Shown: in pieces, positions 42,113 to 51,500 of the stretch
Numbering within the stretch: position 1 is the stretch's first letter
Layout of the letters: each line of letters begins with the position of its first letter
Assembly (NCBI GenBank): GCA_951812395.1
Contig: CATOSD010000001.1
Location: 1,399,108-1,463,107 of the forward strand
Source of the DNA: an uncultured Dehalococcoidia bacterium
GTDB taxonomy: Bacteria; Chloroflexota; Dehalococcoidia; Lucifugimonadales; CATOSD01
DNA: 64,000 nucleotides
Direction of reading: 5' to 3'
Notes under the pieces: generated by a model
Told to the model about the DNA's origin: nothing
The model's input: the letters and a program-made list of their open reading frames with translations, nothing else
The model's database searches: none
Program-made: the position numbers and the translations under genes

Positions 42113-43909
42113 TTAGAAGCCACCGCTACGCAGCTCACCCGCTACGACTGTGGCACTGGGCTCAATGGCGTGGATTTTCTCCACATCGGTTTCAAACGGA
42201 TTCTGCGGAAGGACGATGAAGTCCGCCAGCAAGCCGGCCTTTATGACGCCAACTTCTCCTTCCAATCCGAGCTGCGCAGCGCCGTTGATGGTATAGCCGG
42301 CCAGCGCCTGCTCCAATGAAATTCTGGCACCAAGCGGCGGTAGGGTGACGGCATCAGCCGTATTTGTTGCCTTTCGCGTGATGCTCATTTCCATGCCAAG
42401 AAAGGGACTCACTCGCCGCGGGTTATGGACAACGTCGCTGGACAGCGTAACATTGGCCTGCTGCCGCACAAAGTGACCAACGACCTGAGAGCGGCTGGCC
42501 CGTTCCGGGCCGACGTTGATCTCTCCGGCTTTCCCGTAGACTGTTCCGCCGAACCAGTGCGGCGAGAAATTGGCGTGCACGTTCAACTCGGCAAAGCGTT
42601 TGACATCACTGTCGGCAACCAGGAACAGGTGACTTATCGTGACCTCGATTTTCAAAGGCCGGCCCAGCGCATCCTGTGCTTGCTCGACTGCGTCGAGAAT
42701 ATTCCTGGTTGCACGGTCACCCGACGCATGCAGGTGCAGGTCAATGTCGTGGCCATCCAATTCCTGCATGAAGCTGCTCAATCGCTGAGGCGTGAACAAG
42801 ACGCCGCCGTAGTTGTCAGGGTCTGTAACGTAGGGCTCCAGCACAGCCGCGGTGAGAATATCCAGCATCCCGTCGTAGTGAATCTTGATGGTGTTGAACC
42901 GGAGTGTTCCATGGCCATACTTGTCCCTGAGCCGGAGCAGGGATTCCACCGCAGTGCCGATCTGGTTAGGCTTCCATATGTGGTACGACCCCTCCCAACG
43001 CAGCGGCAGATTGCCTTCTATTGCGATGTCATGCGCAGCCTGGTACACCGCGTCCTCCATGTTGAAGTTGCCGGCATCCCACAATGTCGTGATGCCCTTG
43101 CTCGACATGTAGTCCACATACTTCAGCAGTCGTTCCTTCAATTCATCGGGACTCGGCACCGACTTGCCACCCGTGTGGTGGGTTAGGACAAACTCCTTGA
43201 GCCAGCCTGTGGGCTCTCCGGCCTCGTCGCGCACGATATACGACAGGTTCTCGCTGAGGTCCGGCGTATCTCTGTCGATGCCCAGTGTCCGTAGCATTGC
43301 GGAATTAACCCAGACGCTGTGTCCCGAATTGTCGAACAACACAATGGGTCTTATGCTGGCAATCGCATCCAGGTCTCTCTTGTGGGGGCCGTCAGGCACG
43401 TAGGCGGCAACATCCCATACCCCCTGTGAGATCACGAGAGGAAAAAACGGGTGATCGTCTCTGTACTGTTGCAACCAGGCCAGCGTCGCCTCCCGTGGCC
43501 TGGATGGCATCCTGTCGGGTGTGGCAGGCTCTTCGTTCTCTCCCACAGTTTCATCCAGCCCGGACAGGTCGGCGGCCCCAGTGCTGATCAAGCCGGGGTG
43601 GGTGTGTGCGTCGATTATCCCCGGCATCACGAATTGGCCCTGCAAGTCCACGAGCTTGCCGTCTCCACCGGCGTACTGCAAGGCGTCCTCGGTAGAGCCC
43701 ACAAAAACGATTCTGTCACCTTTCGTGACCAGCGACTCAGCCCAGGGTAGATCCCTATCTTGGGTATAGACCAGGCCATTCACGTACACGGTCTGGGTTG
43801 CGGCGGTTTGGTCAGACATTGCGACTTCTTCCGGTCCTGAACAAGCGGCCGCCACAGCAAGAGTAGTTAGCACGAATATCAGGTCCCTGATTCTTATCAT
43901 GTGTCTCAT
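42113..43909 (-). CDS. YtcJ-like amidohydrolase, lipoprotein
   Basis: 598 residues. The N-terminus has a lipoprotein signal (IRDLIFVLTTLAVAAACSG, lipobox AAAC), so the enzyme is probably tethered outside the cytoplasmic membrane. The metal site begins with VMPGIIDAHTHPG (H-x-H). Later metal ligands lie in DIDLHLHASGDRATRNILDA and VTISHLFLVADSD. The late segment PLGARISLEQALAGYTINGA and VIKAGLLADFIVLPQNPFET is the C-terminal beta-sandwich of amidohydrolase family 3. These enzymes hydrolyse N-acyl, cyclic amide or ester bonds; the substrate is unknown. Either ATG at the start (43909 or 43900) is possible. Probably monocistronic. Confidence 0.87.
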   Translation of the reverse strand: MRHMIRIRDLIFVLTTLAVAAACSGPEEVAMSDQTAATQTVYVNGLVYTQDRDLPWAESLVTKGDRIVFVGSTEDALQYAGGDGKLVDLQGQFVMPGIIDAHTHPGLISTGAADLSGLDETVGENEEPATPDRMPSRPREATLAWLQQYRDDHPFFPLVISQGVWDVAAYVPDGPHKRDLDAIASIRPIVLFDNSGHSVWVNSAMLRTLGIDRDTPDLSENLSYIVRDEAGEPTGWLKEFVLTHHTGGKSVPSPDELKERLLKYVDYMSSKGITTLWDAGNFNMEDAVYQAAHDIAIEGNLPLRWEGSYHIWKPNQIGTAVESLLRLRDKYGHGTLRFNTIKIHYDGMLDILTAAVLEPYVTDPDNYGGVLFTPQRLSSFMQELDGHDIDLHLHASGDRATRNILDAVEQAQDALGRPLKIEVTISHLFLVADSDVKRFAELNVHANFSPHWFGGTVYGKAGEINVGPERASRSQVVGHFVRQQANVTLSSDVVHNPRRVSPFLGMEMSITRKATNTADAVTLPPLGARISLEQALAGYTINGAAQLGLEGEVGVIKAGLLADFIVLPQNPFETDVEKIHAIEPSATVVAGELRSGGF

Positions 43910-43962
43910 TGCGCGCGTTCCCCGACCGAGGCATTCACCCGAGCCGAGTTTGTATGTACTAT

Positions 43963-44047
43963 ACCGTAGCCGTATGTAGTTACTGTGTGTTTCTAGCCCT
44001 TGTTGCCGTGTATTCTTGTGTAGTTTGGGTCAATTCGCCAAGATTGG
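43963..44047 (+). repeat. Orphan copy of the kinase-gene upstream element
   Basis: These 85 bases closely match (roughly 80% by eye) the inverse complement of 48157-48240. Both contain gccgtatgta.ttactgtgt and tgtattcttgtgtagttt. At 48.2 kb the element points toward the histidine kinase gene. Here it points into the end of a convergent gene and serves no visible promoter role. It is either a mobile/duplicated promoter relic or a protein-binding element of unknown use. Confidence 0.65.
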
Positions 44048-44100
44048 GGCTGCGCCTCGACAGAAACAAGCCCTGCGACGGCTCAGCGCAACGGAACCCC

Positions 44101-44964
44101 CTACCGTTGATGGCGCAAACGCAGCGCCGTCAGTCCCAGACCCGCCAGGGCTGCGCCGATTCCCGCCAGCAGGACTACTGCCCACACTGGCGGCTGGAAG
44201 CCCCCGGTTTTCGGAGGCTCCACAATGCTCAGCGTGTAAGTGATGCGGGAGTAGTACAAGGCGCTCAGGCCCTCGAACCCCGAGTCCGTGCCGACGATCA
44301 GCCAGACCCGGCCGTCAGCGTCCGTGGACACCGACAGGGGCAGGTCCACGTTGTCGAGCGTCTTGATCCGGTACTCCCTGTTCACCACCTCGCCGTTCGC
44401 CACGTTGCCCAGGACCACCATGTCCTCGCCGCCGTTGGCCTGGTTCCCCTTGTCGATGTTCATTCTCAGGTATCGGTTGCGGTCCTCCCCGGTCACGGGC
44501 TCGACGGTCGAGGCGCCCGCTTTCACGAACACGCTCTCGCCGGGCGAGCCGCCGATGCCGAACGTAGCTGTCGGGACGTTGGCAGCCAGGTCCAGGGACA
44601 CGGAAACGGCATACGCCGCGTTCGGCCTCAGCCCGCCAACCTGCCTCTTCAGGAACATGAAGAGGTCGTCACTGCGGTTGTGTCCCTGGACATAGACGCC
44701 GCTGCCCTCCAGACCGTCGGGAAGGGGGCGGTGTCCGTGGTCGAGCTCGAAGATCGACTGGTCGTGCCCGACGGGCAGGTCCGCGAACCCAACCGTCCAT
44801 CCCTCGGCGTCGCTCCCGAAGTCGTAGTCGTAGACTGCCTCAGTCCCATCCTGCGCCAGCGCCCCCGACGGGCTCGACAGTACGGACATTGTGACGAATG
44901 CGGCAATGAGCAACATCAACTGGACGCGTATCTTGCGGAGCGGGTTTCGGTGTGAGTTAGTCAA
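44101..44964 (-). CDS. Secreted protein with C-terminal membrane anchor, unknown function
   Basis: 287 residues. The signal peptide is IRVQLMLLIAAFVTMSVLSS, cleaved near GALAQD. The mature part opens VYDYDFGSDAEGWTVGFADL and contains alternating strands (GLRPNAAYAVSVSLDLAANV, TFGIGGSPGESVFVKAGAST, RVWLIVGTDSGFEGLSALYY), which suggests a beta-sandwich carbohydrate-binding-like fold. One transmembrane helix follows (VWAVVLLAGIGAALAGLGLT) with a basic tail LRLRHQR. I do not recognise a named family with confidence. It is transcribed alone, 190 bp from the amidohydrolase in the same direction. Confidence 0.7.
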   Translation of the reverse strand: MTNSHRNPLRKIRVQLMLLIAAFVTMSVLSSPSGALAQDGTEAVYDYDFGSDAEGWTVGFADLPVGHDQSIFELDHGHRPLPDGLEGSGVYVQGHNRSDDLFMFLKRQVGGLRPNAAYAVSVSLDLAANVPTATFGIGGSPGESVFVKAGASTVEPVTGEDRNRYLRMNIDKGNQANGGEDMVVLGNVANGEVVNREYRIKTLDNVDLPLSVSTDADGRVWLIVGTDSGFEGLSALYYSRITYTLSIVEPPKTGGFQPPVWAVVLLAGIGAALAGLGLTALRLRHQR

Positions 44965-45124
44965 CGTATCCTCCTGGTGGCTGATAATCGCGTGCCGAAC
45001 GGTGTGCCCTTCTACTCGCGAAGCACATAATCCCCAGCAATATGACTGCCGCCAACACCGCCGGGGTAGGCAATATCACTTCACTCCTGGCCAGACATGA
45101 CATAGGCAGTTCATGCTGTCCTAA

Positions 45125-45598
45125 CTAAACGGTCCGTGTATGAGATTTCACCGCTGAGGCCACCGGAGCCACGCGGTCGTTGTAGAAACGCGTTTCGCTA
45201 TTTCGCGCCGCCTCTATCAGAGCCGCCTTCTCCTCGAAGACCCTGTCCCGAAACTCGAAGAACTCGGACTCCTCCCAGGACTCCTTGGGCTCCCGCCACG
45301 AGACCTCGTAGCGGTTACGGAACCCATTGCAACCGGAGCAAGCCAGGACAATGTTGCTGTACGACTCGTACCAGTTCTTGGGAATTCCCAGCCGGCGTCC
45401 TTCGGAAACTGGAATCACATGGTCCACCGTTAGCAGCAGCCAATGCTCGTAGCTATCAACGAGGCTCATCTTGCAATAGGCGCAAGACGTTTGGCCGCGT
45501 TCTACCAACCAGTGACCGTAGTCTCGTCGAGCATTGCCGCCCTTCAATTTGGGCAGCATCGTGTAGCCGCCTCCATGGTAGTCGTCGAACGGTCTCAT
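45125..45598 (-). CDS. HNH endonuclease
   Basis: 157 residues. The zinc-binding and catalytic core is visible: CAYCKMSLVDSYEHW, then LLLTVDHVIPVSEGRRLGIP with the DH pair of the HNH site, and SNIVLACSGCNGFRNRYEV supplying the second CxxC and the N. Such small HNH proteins cut DNA and occur as homing, restriction or stand-alone accessory nucleases; nothing identifies the target. A GGAGG ribosome site precedes the ATG. It lies 45 bp after the kinase-regulator gene in the same direction and might be co-transcribed. Confidence 0.85.
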   Translation of the reverse strand: MRPFDDYHGGGYTMLPKLKGGNARRDYGHWLVERGQTSCAYCKMSLVDSYEHWLLLTVDHVIPVSEGRRLGIPKNWYESYSNIVLACSGCNGFRNRYEVSWREPKESWEESEFFEFRDRVFEEKAALIEAARNSETRFYNDRVAPVASAVKSHTRTV

Positions 45599-45643
45599 TG
45601 AGCTGCCTCCGATGCGATGGCCACGACAAGAAGGCGGTACTGC

Positions 45644-48046
45644 TCATGCCCCCTCCGTTCCCTGCGTCTCGCCCCTGGGCATCCGGTAGCCGACGCTGGG
45701 CTCGGTGAAGATGTAGGAGGGGTCGTTGGCGTCGTCCCCCAGCTTGCGGCGCAGGTTCTTGACGAAGGTGCGCACCGCCCCCGGCTGCCCGGAGTGCTCC
45801 GGCCCCCACACCCGCTGGAGCAGTTGCTCGTGCGTGAGCGCCCGCCCCGCGTTGACCGAAAGCTCGAAGAGGAGCCGGTACTCGATGTTGGTCAACAGGA
45901 CCGCGCTGCCCGCCAGGGAGACCCGGCGTTCGGCGTAGTCGATGGTCAGCTCTCCCCGGCGGTAGGGTTCCGGCGGCTCGGTCAGCTCGGACGCGGCCCT
46001 GCGGCGCAGCACCGTCTGGACCCTCGCCACCAGCTCCGTCGGCGAGAAGGGCTTGACGACGTAGTCCTCGGCCCCCGCCTCCAGCGCCCTGGCGATCACC
46101 TGGTCCCTGCCGTAGGCGGACAGGAAGATGACCGGAAGGTCGGCGAGCCTGGGGACGCTCTCCATCAGCTCGATGCCGTCCATTCCCGGCAGCATCAGGT
46201 CGAGCAGCACGAGGTGGGGTCTCTCCTCCTCCACCAGGCGGCCCACCTGCTCGGGGTCGCCCGTCACCGTCACCGCGTACCCGGCATTCGAGAGCGCGTC
46301 CCGGACGAACCTGAGGGTCTGCGGGTCGTCATCGACCGCCAGGACCCGCGTCCGCCCCTGCCCCGCGCGGCGGGAACCCTCGGAGGTCCGAGATTCACCG
46401 GCCGTGGCCGGGTGCAGGGCCTCGGCGGCCGCCGGCAGCGTGAAGGTGAACCGCGAGCCCAGGCCCGGCCCTTCGCTCTCCGCCCAGATGCGCCCTCCGT
46501 GGGCTTCCACTATCCCCTTGCAGATGGCCAGGCCCAGCCCCGAACCCGCAATGCCGCCCTCGCGGTCGTCCCCGTCGATGCGGGAGAACTTCCTGAACAG
46601 CTGAGGCAGAAGATCGTCGGACAGGCCCGTGCCGTCGTCGCCCACGGTGAAGGCGACCTGCACGCCGTCCTGCGCGGCGGCCAGCCGGATGGCGGACGAC
46701 TCCGGCGAGTGCCTTGCCGCGTTGGACAGGAGATTGCCGATGACCTGGGCAATGCGCCGCCGGTCCGCCATGACCGGGGGCAGGTCCGGCTCGACGTCTA
46801 TCCGGATGTTGTCCCTGCCGCCGCCGCTCAGGAACGAGTTCCTGGCCCGGTCCACCAGGGCGGCGGCGTCAGACGGCTCCGGGGACACCGACAGCGTGCC
46901 GCTCTCGATGCGGGCCATGTCGAGCAGGTCGGTGATGAGGTCGCTCATCTGGTCGGCCTGGGTCTCGATGATCCGGAAGAACAGGTCCATCTCCGCCGGG
47001 TCCAGCGAGTTGGCCGACTCCTTCAGGGTCGTTGCCGACCCCTTGATGGAGGCGAGGGGAGTCCGCAGCTCGTGGCTGACCACCCCCAGGAACTCGGCCC
47101 GCTGCCGCTCCAGCTCCTCCAGCGGCGTCAGGTCCTGCAGGGTGACAACGACGGACACTGTCTCCCCTTCGTCGGAGCGGATGGGCGTGGCGTTGACCAG
47201 CGTGGCGACGCTCCGGCCGTCAGGGACGGTGATGACGATCTCCTCGGCCCGCACCGCTGGCCCGCCCGCGCTCAGCGCACGGGCCAGCGGAAACTCCGCC
47301 AGGGAGATCTCCCGCCCGTCGGCTCGCCGGAAGGTCAGGACCTCCAGAAGCTGCTCCACGTCCTGTTCCGCGGTTGTCAGCCCCCCCAGAATTCTCCTTG
47401 TCTCCCGGTTGATGGACACCGGGGCCGCCGTCCTGGCGTCGAAGACGACGACGCCAATGGGCGTGGTGTCGATCAGGGTCTCCAGGTTGGCCCTGGCCCG
47501 CCGCTCGTCCCGGTGCCGGCGGCCGTTGGCGATCACCAGCGCCGCCTGGGACGCGAACATCACCAGGGTCTCCTCGTCCTCCTGGCTGAACTCCCGGCCC
47601 GGGTCGCTCCTGGCCAGGTAGATGTTGCCCACGCCCGCGCCCCCGTGGCGGATGGGAGCGGCCAGGAAGGAGCCCACCGGAACGGGTGGGCGGAAGTCGG
47701 GCAGGCCCATCGACCTCAGGTGGGCGCCGACGTCTCCGACTCTCAGGGGGCCGGGGATGGCGCCGAGGTACTCTATGAACTCCGAACCCTCCGGCAGCTC
47801 CCAGAGCCGCCGGGCCTCGTCGGGGGTGAAACCGGCGCCCAGGAACTCCTGTACGCCTCCCGAGCCGTCCAGGAGGACCATCACCCCGTAGCGGGCGCCG
47901 GTCAGCGACCGGGCGCTGTCCAGGACCTCCTGCAGCACCGTGTCCAGGTCGAGGCTCTCGTTGATGCGGTGGCAGGCCTCGCACATCCGGGTCAGGCGTT
48001 CCCGCAGGGCCTGGATCTCCAGGTCTCGCGCATCGGGTTGGTTCAT
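45644..48046 (-). CDS. One-piece two-component protein: GAF-PAS-histidine kinase-receiver-OmpR DNA-binding domain
   Basis: 800 residues from the ATG at 48046 (GAGGGGGA upstream). A GAF sensor (about 30-175) has LTGARYGVMVLLDGSGGVQE, and a PAS domain covers about 185-310. HisKA carries the phospho-acceptor His325 in FLGVVSHELRTPLASIKGS. The HATPase_c part shows VIGNLLSNAARHSP (N-box) and GIAGSGLGLAICKGIV (G-box). A receiver follows with VLAVDDDP and phospho-acceptor Asp616 in HLVLLDLMLPGMDG. A winged-helix OmpR domain (about 695-790, LLTNIEYRLLFELSVNAGRA and FVKNLRRKLG) closes the protein. So sensing, phosphotransfer and DNA binding are in one soluble chain. Its promoter is probably within 48050-48245. 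A likely target is the giant secreted-protein gene next door, but that is inference. Confidence 0.9.
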   Translation of the reverse strand: MNQPDARDLEIQALRERLTRMCEACHRINESLDLDTVLQEVLDSARSLTGARYGVMVLLDGSGGVQEFLGAGFTPDEARRLWELPEGSEFIEYLGAIPGPLRVGDVGAHLRSMGLPDFRPPVPVGSFLAAPIRHGGAGVGNIYLARSDPGREFSQEDEETLVMFASQAALVIANGRRHRDERRARANLETLIDTTPIGVVVFDARTAAPVSINRETRRILGGLTTAEQDVEQLLEVLTFRRADGREISLAEFPLARALSAGGPAVRAEEIVITVPDGRSVATLVNATPIRSDEGETVSVVVTLQDLTPLEELERQRAEFLGVVSHELRTPLASIKGSATTLKESANSLDPAEMDLFFRIIETQADQMSDLITDLLDMARIESGTLSVSPEPSDAAALVDRARNSFLSGGGRDNIRIDVEPDLPPVMADRRRIAQVIGNLLSNAARHSPESSAIRLAAAQDGVQVAFTVGDDGTGLSDDLLPQLFRKFSRIDGDDREGGIAGSGLGLAICKGIVEAHGGRIWAESEGPGLGSRFTFTLPAAAEALHPATAGESRTSEGSRRAGQGRTRVLAVDDDPQTLRFVRDALSNAGYAVTVTGDPEQVGRLVEEERPHLVLLDLMLPGMDGIELMESVPRLADLPVIFLSAYGRDQVIARALEAGAEDYVVKPFSPTELVARVQTVLRRRAASELTEPPEPYRRGELTIDYAERRVSLAGSAVLLTNIEYRLLFELSVNAGRALTHEQLLQRVWGPEHSGQPGAVRTFVKNLRRKLGDDANDPSYIFTEPSVGYRMPRGETQGTEGA

Positions 48047-48156
48047 GTCTCCCCCTCGTTCCGGGCTGCGGCTCGCCGGAGGACCTACGCCACGGGAGCC
48101 GGGATGGCGGCGGGGTCTCGTCCCGGCATCTCCGGCCCGTTTTGGCCGGTTTTGCC

Positions 48157-48240
48157 CCGATTCTAGCGAATTGGCCGAAACTACACAAGAATACATGGGA
48201 AAAAGGGGTTGAAATACACAGTAAATACATACGGCTTTGG
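48157..48240 (-). repeat. Kinase-gene upstream element (pair of 43963-44047)
   Basis: Read on the minus strand it starts ccaaagccgtatgtatttac and ends ctagaatcgg, about 110 bp upstream of the kinase start. Its conservation with the copy at 43963, while flanking DNA differs, suggests a functional or mobile unit of about 84 bases. Confidence 0.6.
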
Positions 48241-48471
48241 TAATCTGAGAGCCGATTCGCCCAATTTGAGGGGAGAGTTTCACTTGGCGTTCGACAGGTC
48301 GGCCAACGGACCGGAGACGACGGCGCGGAGTTGCGCAGTCTCGTTTCGTTTTGCCACGGGCCGCACGACCTCGGAAGCCCGGCCCCTCCGCTTCGCTTAC
48401 GCACAGGAACCCATGAAATCAAACAAGAGGTGGACAGAACAATGACCGGATTACGGATGCCGTCTTTCTCA

Positions 48472-48481
48472 CCCCCCCCCC
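48472..48481 (+). repeat. C10 homopolymer tract upstream of the giant gene
   Basis: Ten consecutive C residues, ending 30 bases before the ATG at 48512. Such tracts change length by slippage and can alter promoter or leader function. Confidence 0.7.
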
Positions 48482-48511
48482 GCATTTCGTAGACCCTCCG
48501 CAGGCGGCGTC

Positions 48512-51500
48512 ATGATCCGGCGCCGCAACTTCGCCCGCACCCTGACGGCGGCATTCCTGCTGGCCGTCGCAGCCGCACTCCTTCTCCTCCCCTCTGCGCC
48601 CGGCCACGCCCAGAGCACCACCTACACCTACGTCTCCAACATCGACCAGGGCAGCGACAACGATTGGTCCTCCTCCCTGGGCCGGGCGCAGAACTTCACC
48701 ACCGGCTCCCAGTCCGGCGGCTACACCGTCACCAGCGTCGACATTGGCTACGACGACGAACAGGGCGACAAGTTCAACGCCACCATCTGGAAAGTCACCA
48801 CCGTCAACTCCGCCGACGTGCCCGACACCGACACCCCCGCCAGCAGGGTCGCCAACCTCACGGCCCCGACCGGTACCTGGAGCGCCGGCGACACCCTCAC
48901 CTTCACCGCGCCCACCGGCACCACCCTCGATGCCGACACGACCTACGCCGTGGTCACCACCAACACCGGCAACGCCGTCAAACTCGACTCGACCACATCC
49001 CACGACGAGGACACCGGCGTGGCCGACGGCTGGTCCATCGCCGACGGCGGCTACTCTCATAACAACAACGCGTGGAATGCGCATGCGTCCGGAGAAACAT
49101 TACGCATCGCGATCAAGGGCACCACCGCGCCCGCCGCGCAAACCGGATCCGTGGTCTGGGAAGCGACCATGACAGTGCCCACCGCCTGGGCGAACTCCGG
49201 AACCACGTACGAAGGCTATGGCTCGTCCGCCTCTTCCGTTATCAATCTCAACCACGGGACCCTGACTCCCGACTCGTTCACCTTCGAGTCGACCACCCAC
49301 ACCGTCGAGCTCCTCGCGTACACAGTCAGCAGTCCGCTGCTGTACTTCTTTACTGATACGGCGGCGGCCAAAGACGACCTGGCGGGACTTTCCCTGATCA
49401 TCACCGTGGACGGCGCCTCGAAAACGCTGGCAGTAAGCGATGCGACGAACGCGACGGGCCAAGGCGCCACCTGGGGAATCTACTGGGCAAGCAGCGACCA
49501 CGGCTATTCATCCGGCGATTGGGCCGGCAAGACCGTCACGGTCCAGTTGTGGTCGCCGAACAACCTCGCGACGGGCGCGCCCACGATCAGCGGCACGGCG
49601 CAGGTGGGGGAGACGCTGACGGCGGCCATCGGCAGCATTGCCGACGCGGACCGCCTGACCACCCCCGCATACACCTACCAGTGGGTCCGGGTGGACGGCG
49701 CCACGGAGTCCGACATCTCCGGCGCGACGGCGGCCCAGTACACCCTGGTCGCCGACGACGAGGGCAAGACCATCAAGGTCAAGTTGAGCTTCACCGACGA
49801 CCTGGGCAACGCCGAGACGCGGACCAGCGCGGCGACGGGGACGGTGGCGGCGGCGAATAACCCCGCGACGGGCGCGCCGACGATCAGCGGCACGGCGCAG
49901 GTGGGGGAGACGCTGACGGCGGGCATCGGCAGCATTGCCGACACCGACGGCCTGACCACCGCATCCTTCGACCACCAGTGGGTCCGGGTGGACGGCGCCA
50001 CGGAGTCCGACATCTCCGGCGCGACGGCGCCCGAGTACACCCTGGTCGCCGCCGACGAGGGCAAGACCATCAAGGTCAAGGTCAGCTTCACCGACGACCT
50101 GGGCAACGCCGAGACGCGGACCAGCGCGGCGACGGGGACGGTGGCGGCGGCGGCGAATAACCCCGCGACGGGCGCGCCGACGATCAGCGGCACGGCGTGG
50201 GTGGGGGATACGCTGACGGCGGCCACCGGCGACATCATGGACAGCGACGGCCTGGGCACCCCCGGATACACGTACCAGTGGGTCCGGGTGGACGGCGCCA
50301 CGGAGTCCGACATCTCCGGGGCGACGTCGCGCACCTACACCCTCGTCGCCGCCGACCTGGGCAAGACGATCAAGGTCAAGGTCAGCTTCACCGACGACAA
50401 CAGCAACGCCGAGACGCTGACCAGCGCGGCGACGGCGGCGGTCACGGCTGCGCAAACCGGAACCGTGGTCTGGGAAGCCACCTTGACGTCGGCCAACAGC
50501 TGGGCGGGACTCGGTACCTATAATTACGACGGCTATGGCTCGGACGACTCTCAGTACCTCTCGTCGAGCCACGGTTCGCTGAGTCCCAGTTCGTTCACCA
50601 TCGGCGCGACCACCCACACTGTTGAATTGCTGGCGGTTCGGGAAGACTTCGATCAGGCGCTGTTCTTTTTCACGGACACCAAATTGGGCGTGAACGAGCT
50701 GGCGGAATATTTCCTGGAATTCACCGTGGACGGGGTCAAGAAGACGCTGCAGGTAAGTGCCGAAACCGACGCGACAGACGGGAATGAAGTCGTCGGACTG
50801 TTCTGGCAGCACGCCGTCCACAGCTATGGGGCCAGCGATTGGCAGACCGAGACCATATCGGTCAGGCTGGTTGACACGAGCAACACTCCCGCCACGGGCG
50901 CGCCGACGATCAGCGGCACGGCCGCATTCGGGGAGCCGATGAGGGCGGTCACGTCGGGCATCATGGACAGCGACGGCCTGACCACCCCCGGATACACCTA
51001 CCAGTGGATCCGGGTGGACGGGGCCACGGAATCCGACATCTCCGGGGCGATTTCGAGCATCTACACCCCGGTCGCCGCCGACCTGGGCAAGACCATCAAG
51101 GTCACGGTGAGCTTCACCGACGACCTCGGCAACGCCGAGACGCTGACCAGCACGGCGACCGTGACGGTCACGGCGGCTGCGGTGAGCACCACCCATACCT
51201 ACATCTCCAACATCAACCAGGGCCAGGACAACGCGAACAGCTCCACCCTTGTTCGGGCGCAGCCCTTCAGCACCGGTTCCCAGACCGGCGGCTACGCCGT
51301 CACCCACGTCGAGATTGGCTCCGACGATGACCAGGGCGACTCCTTCTCCGCCGCCATCTACACCACCAACGCCTCCGGAAATCCCGACTCCGAGTTCGCC
51401 CCCCTCACGCCCCCGTCCAGCTTCGCCAAGGGCGCCCTCAGCTTCACCGCCCCCGCCAACACCGTTCTCATGGCCAACGAGACCTACACCGTGCGCATCG

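Larger units (their letters stand above)
48047..48511. promoter_or_regulatory. Divergent control region between the kinase-regulator and the giant secreted protein
   Basis: This 465-bp region must hold promoters for both genes. On the kinase side it contains the 84-base element 48157-48240 (second copy at 43963). On the other side a C10 tract (48472-48481) lies 30 bases before the giant gene's ATG. No confident -10/-35 pair or regulator site could be assigned. Confidence 0.5.

Noticed and set aside
43909..44955. Long plus-strand open frame (348 codons)
   Set aside because: It mirrors the secreted protein gene on the minus strand, which has a signal peptide and anchor; the plus frame is Arg/Gln/Val-rich and lacks any domain.
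45617..48166. 849-codon plus-strand open frame
   Set aside because: Antisense shadow of the high-GC kinase-regulator gene; its composition is typical of such shadows and no motif is present.
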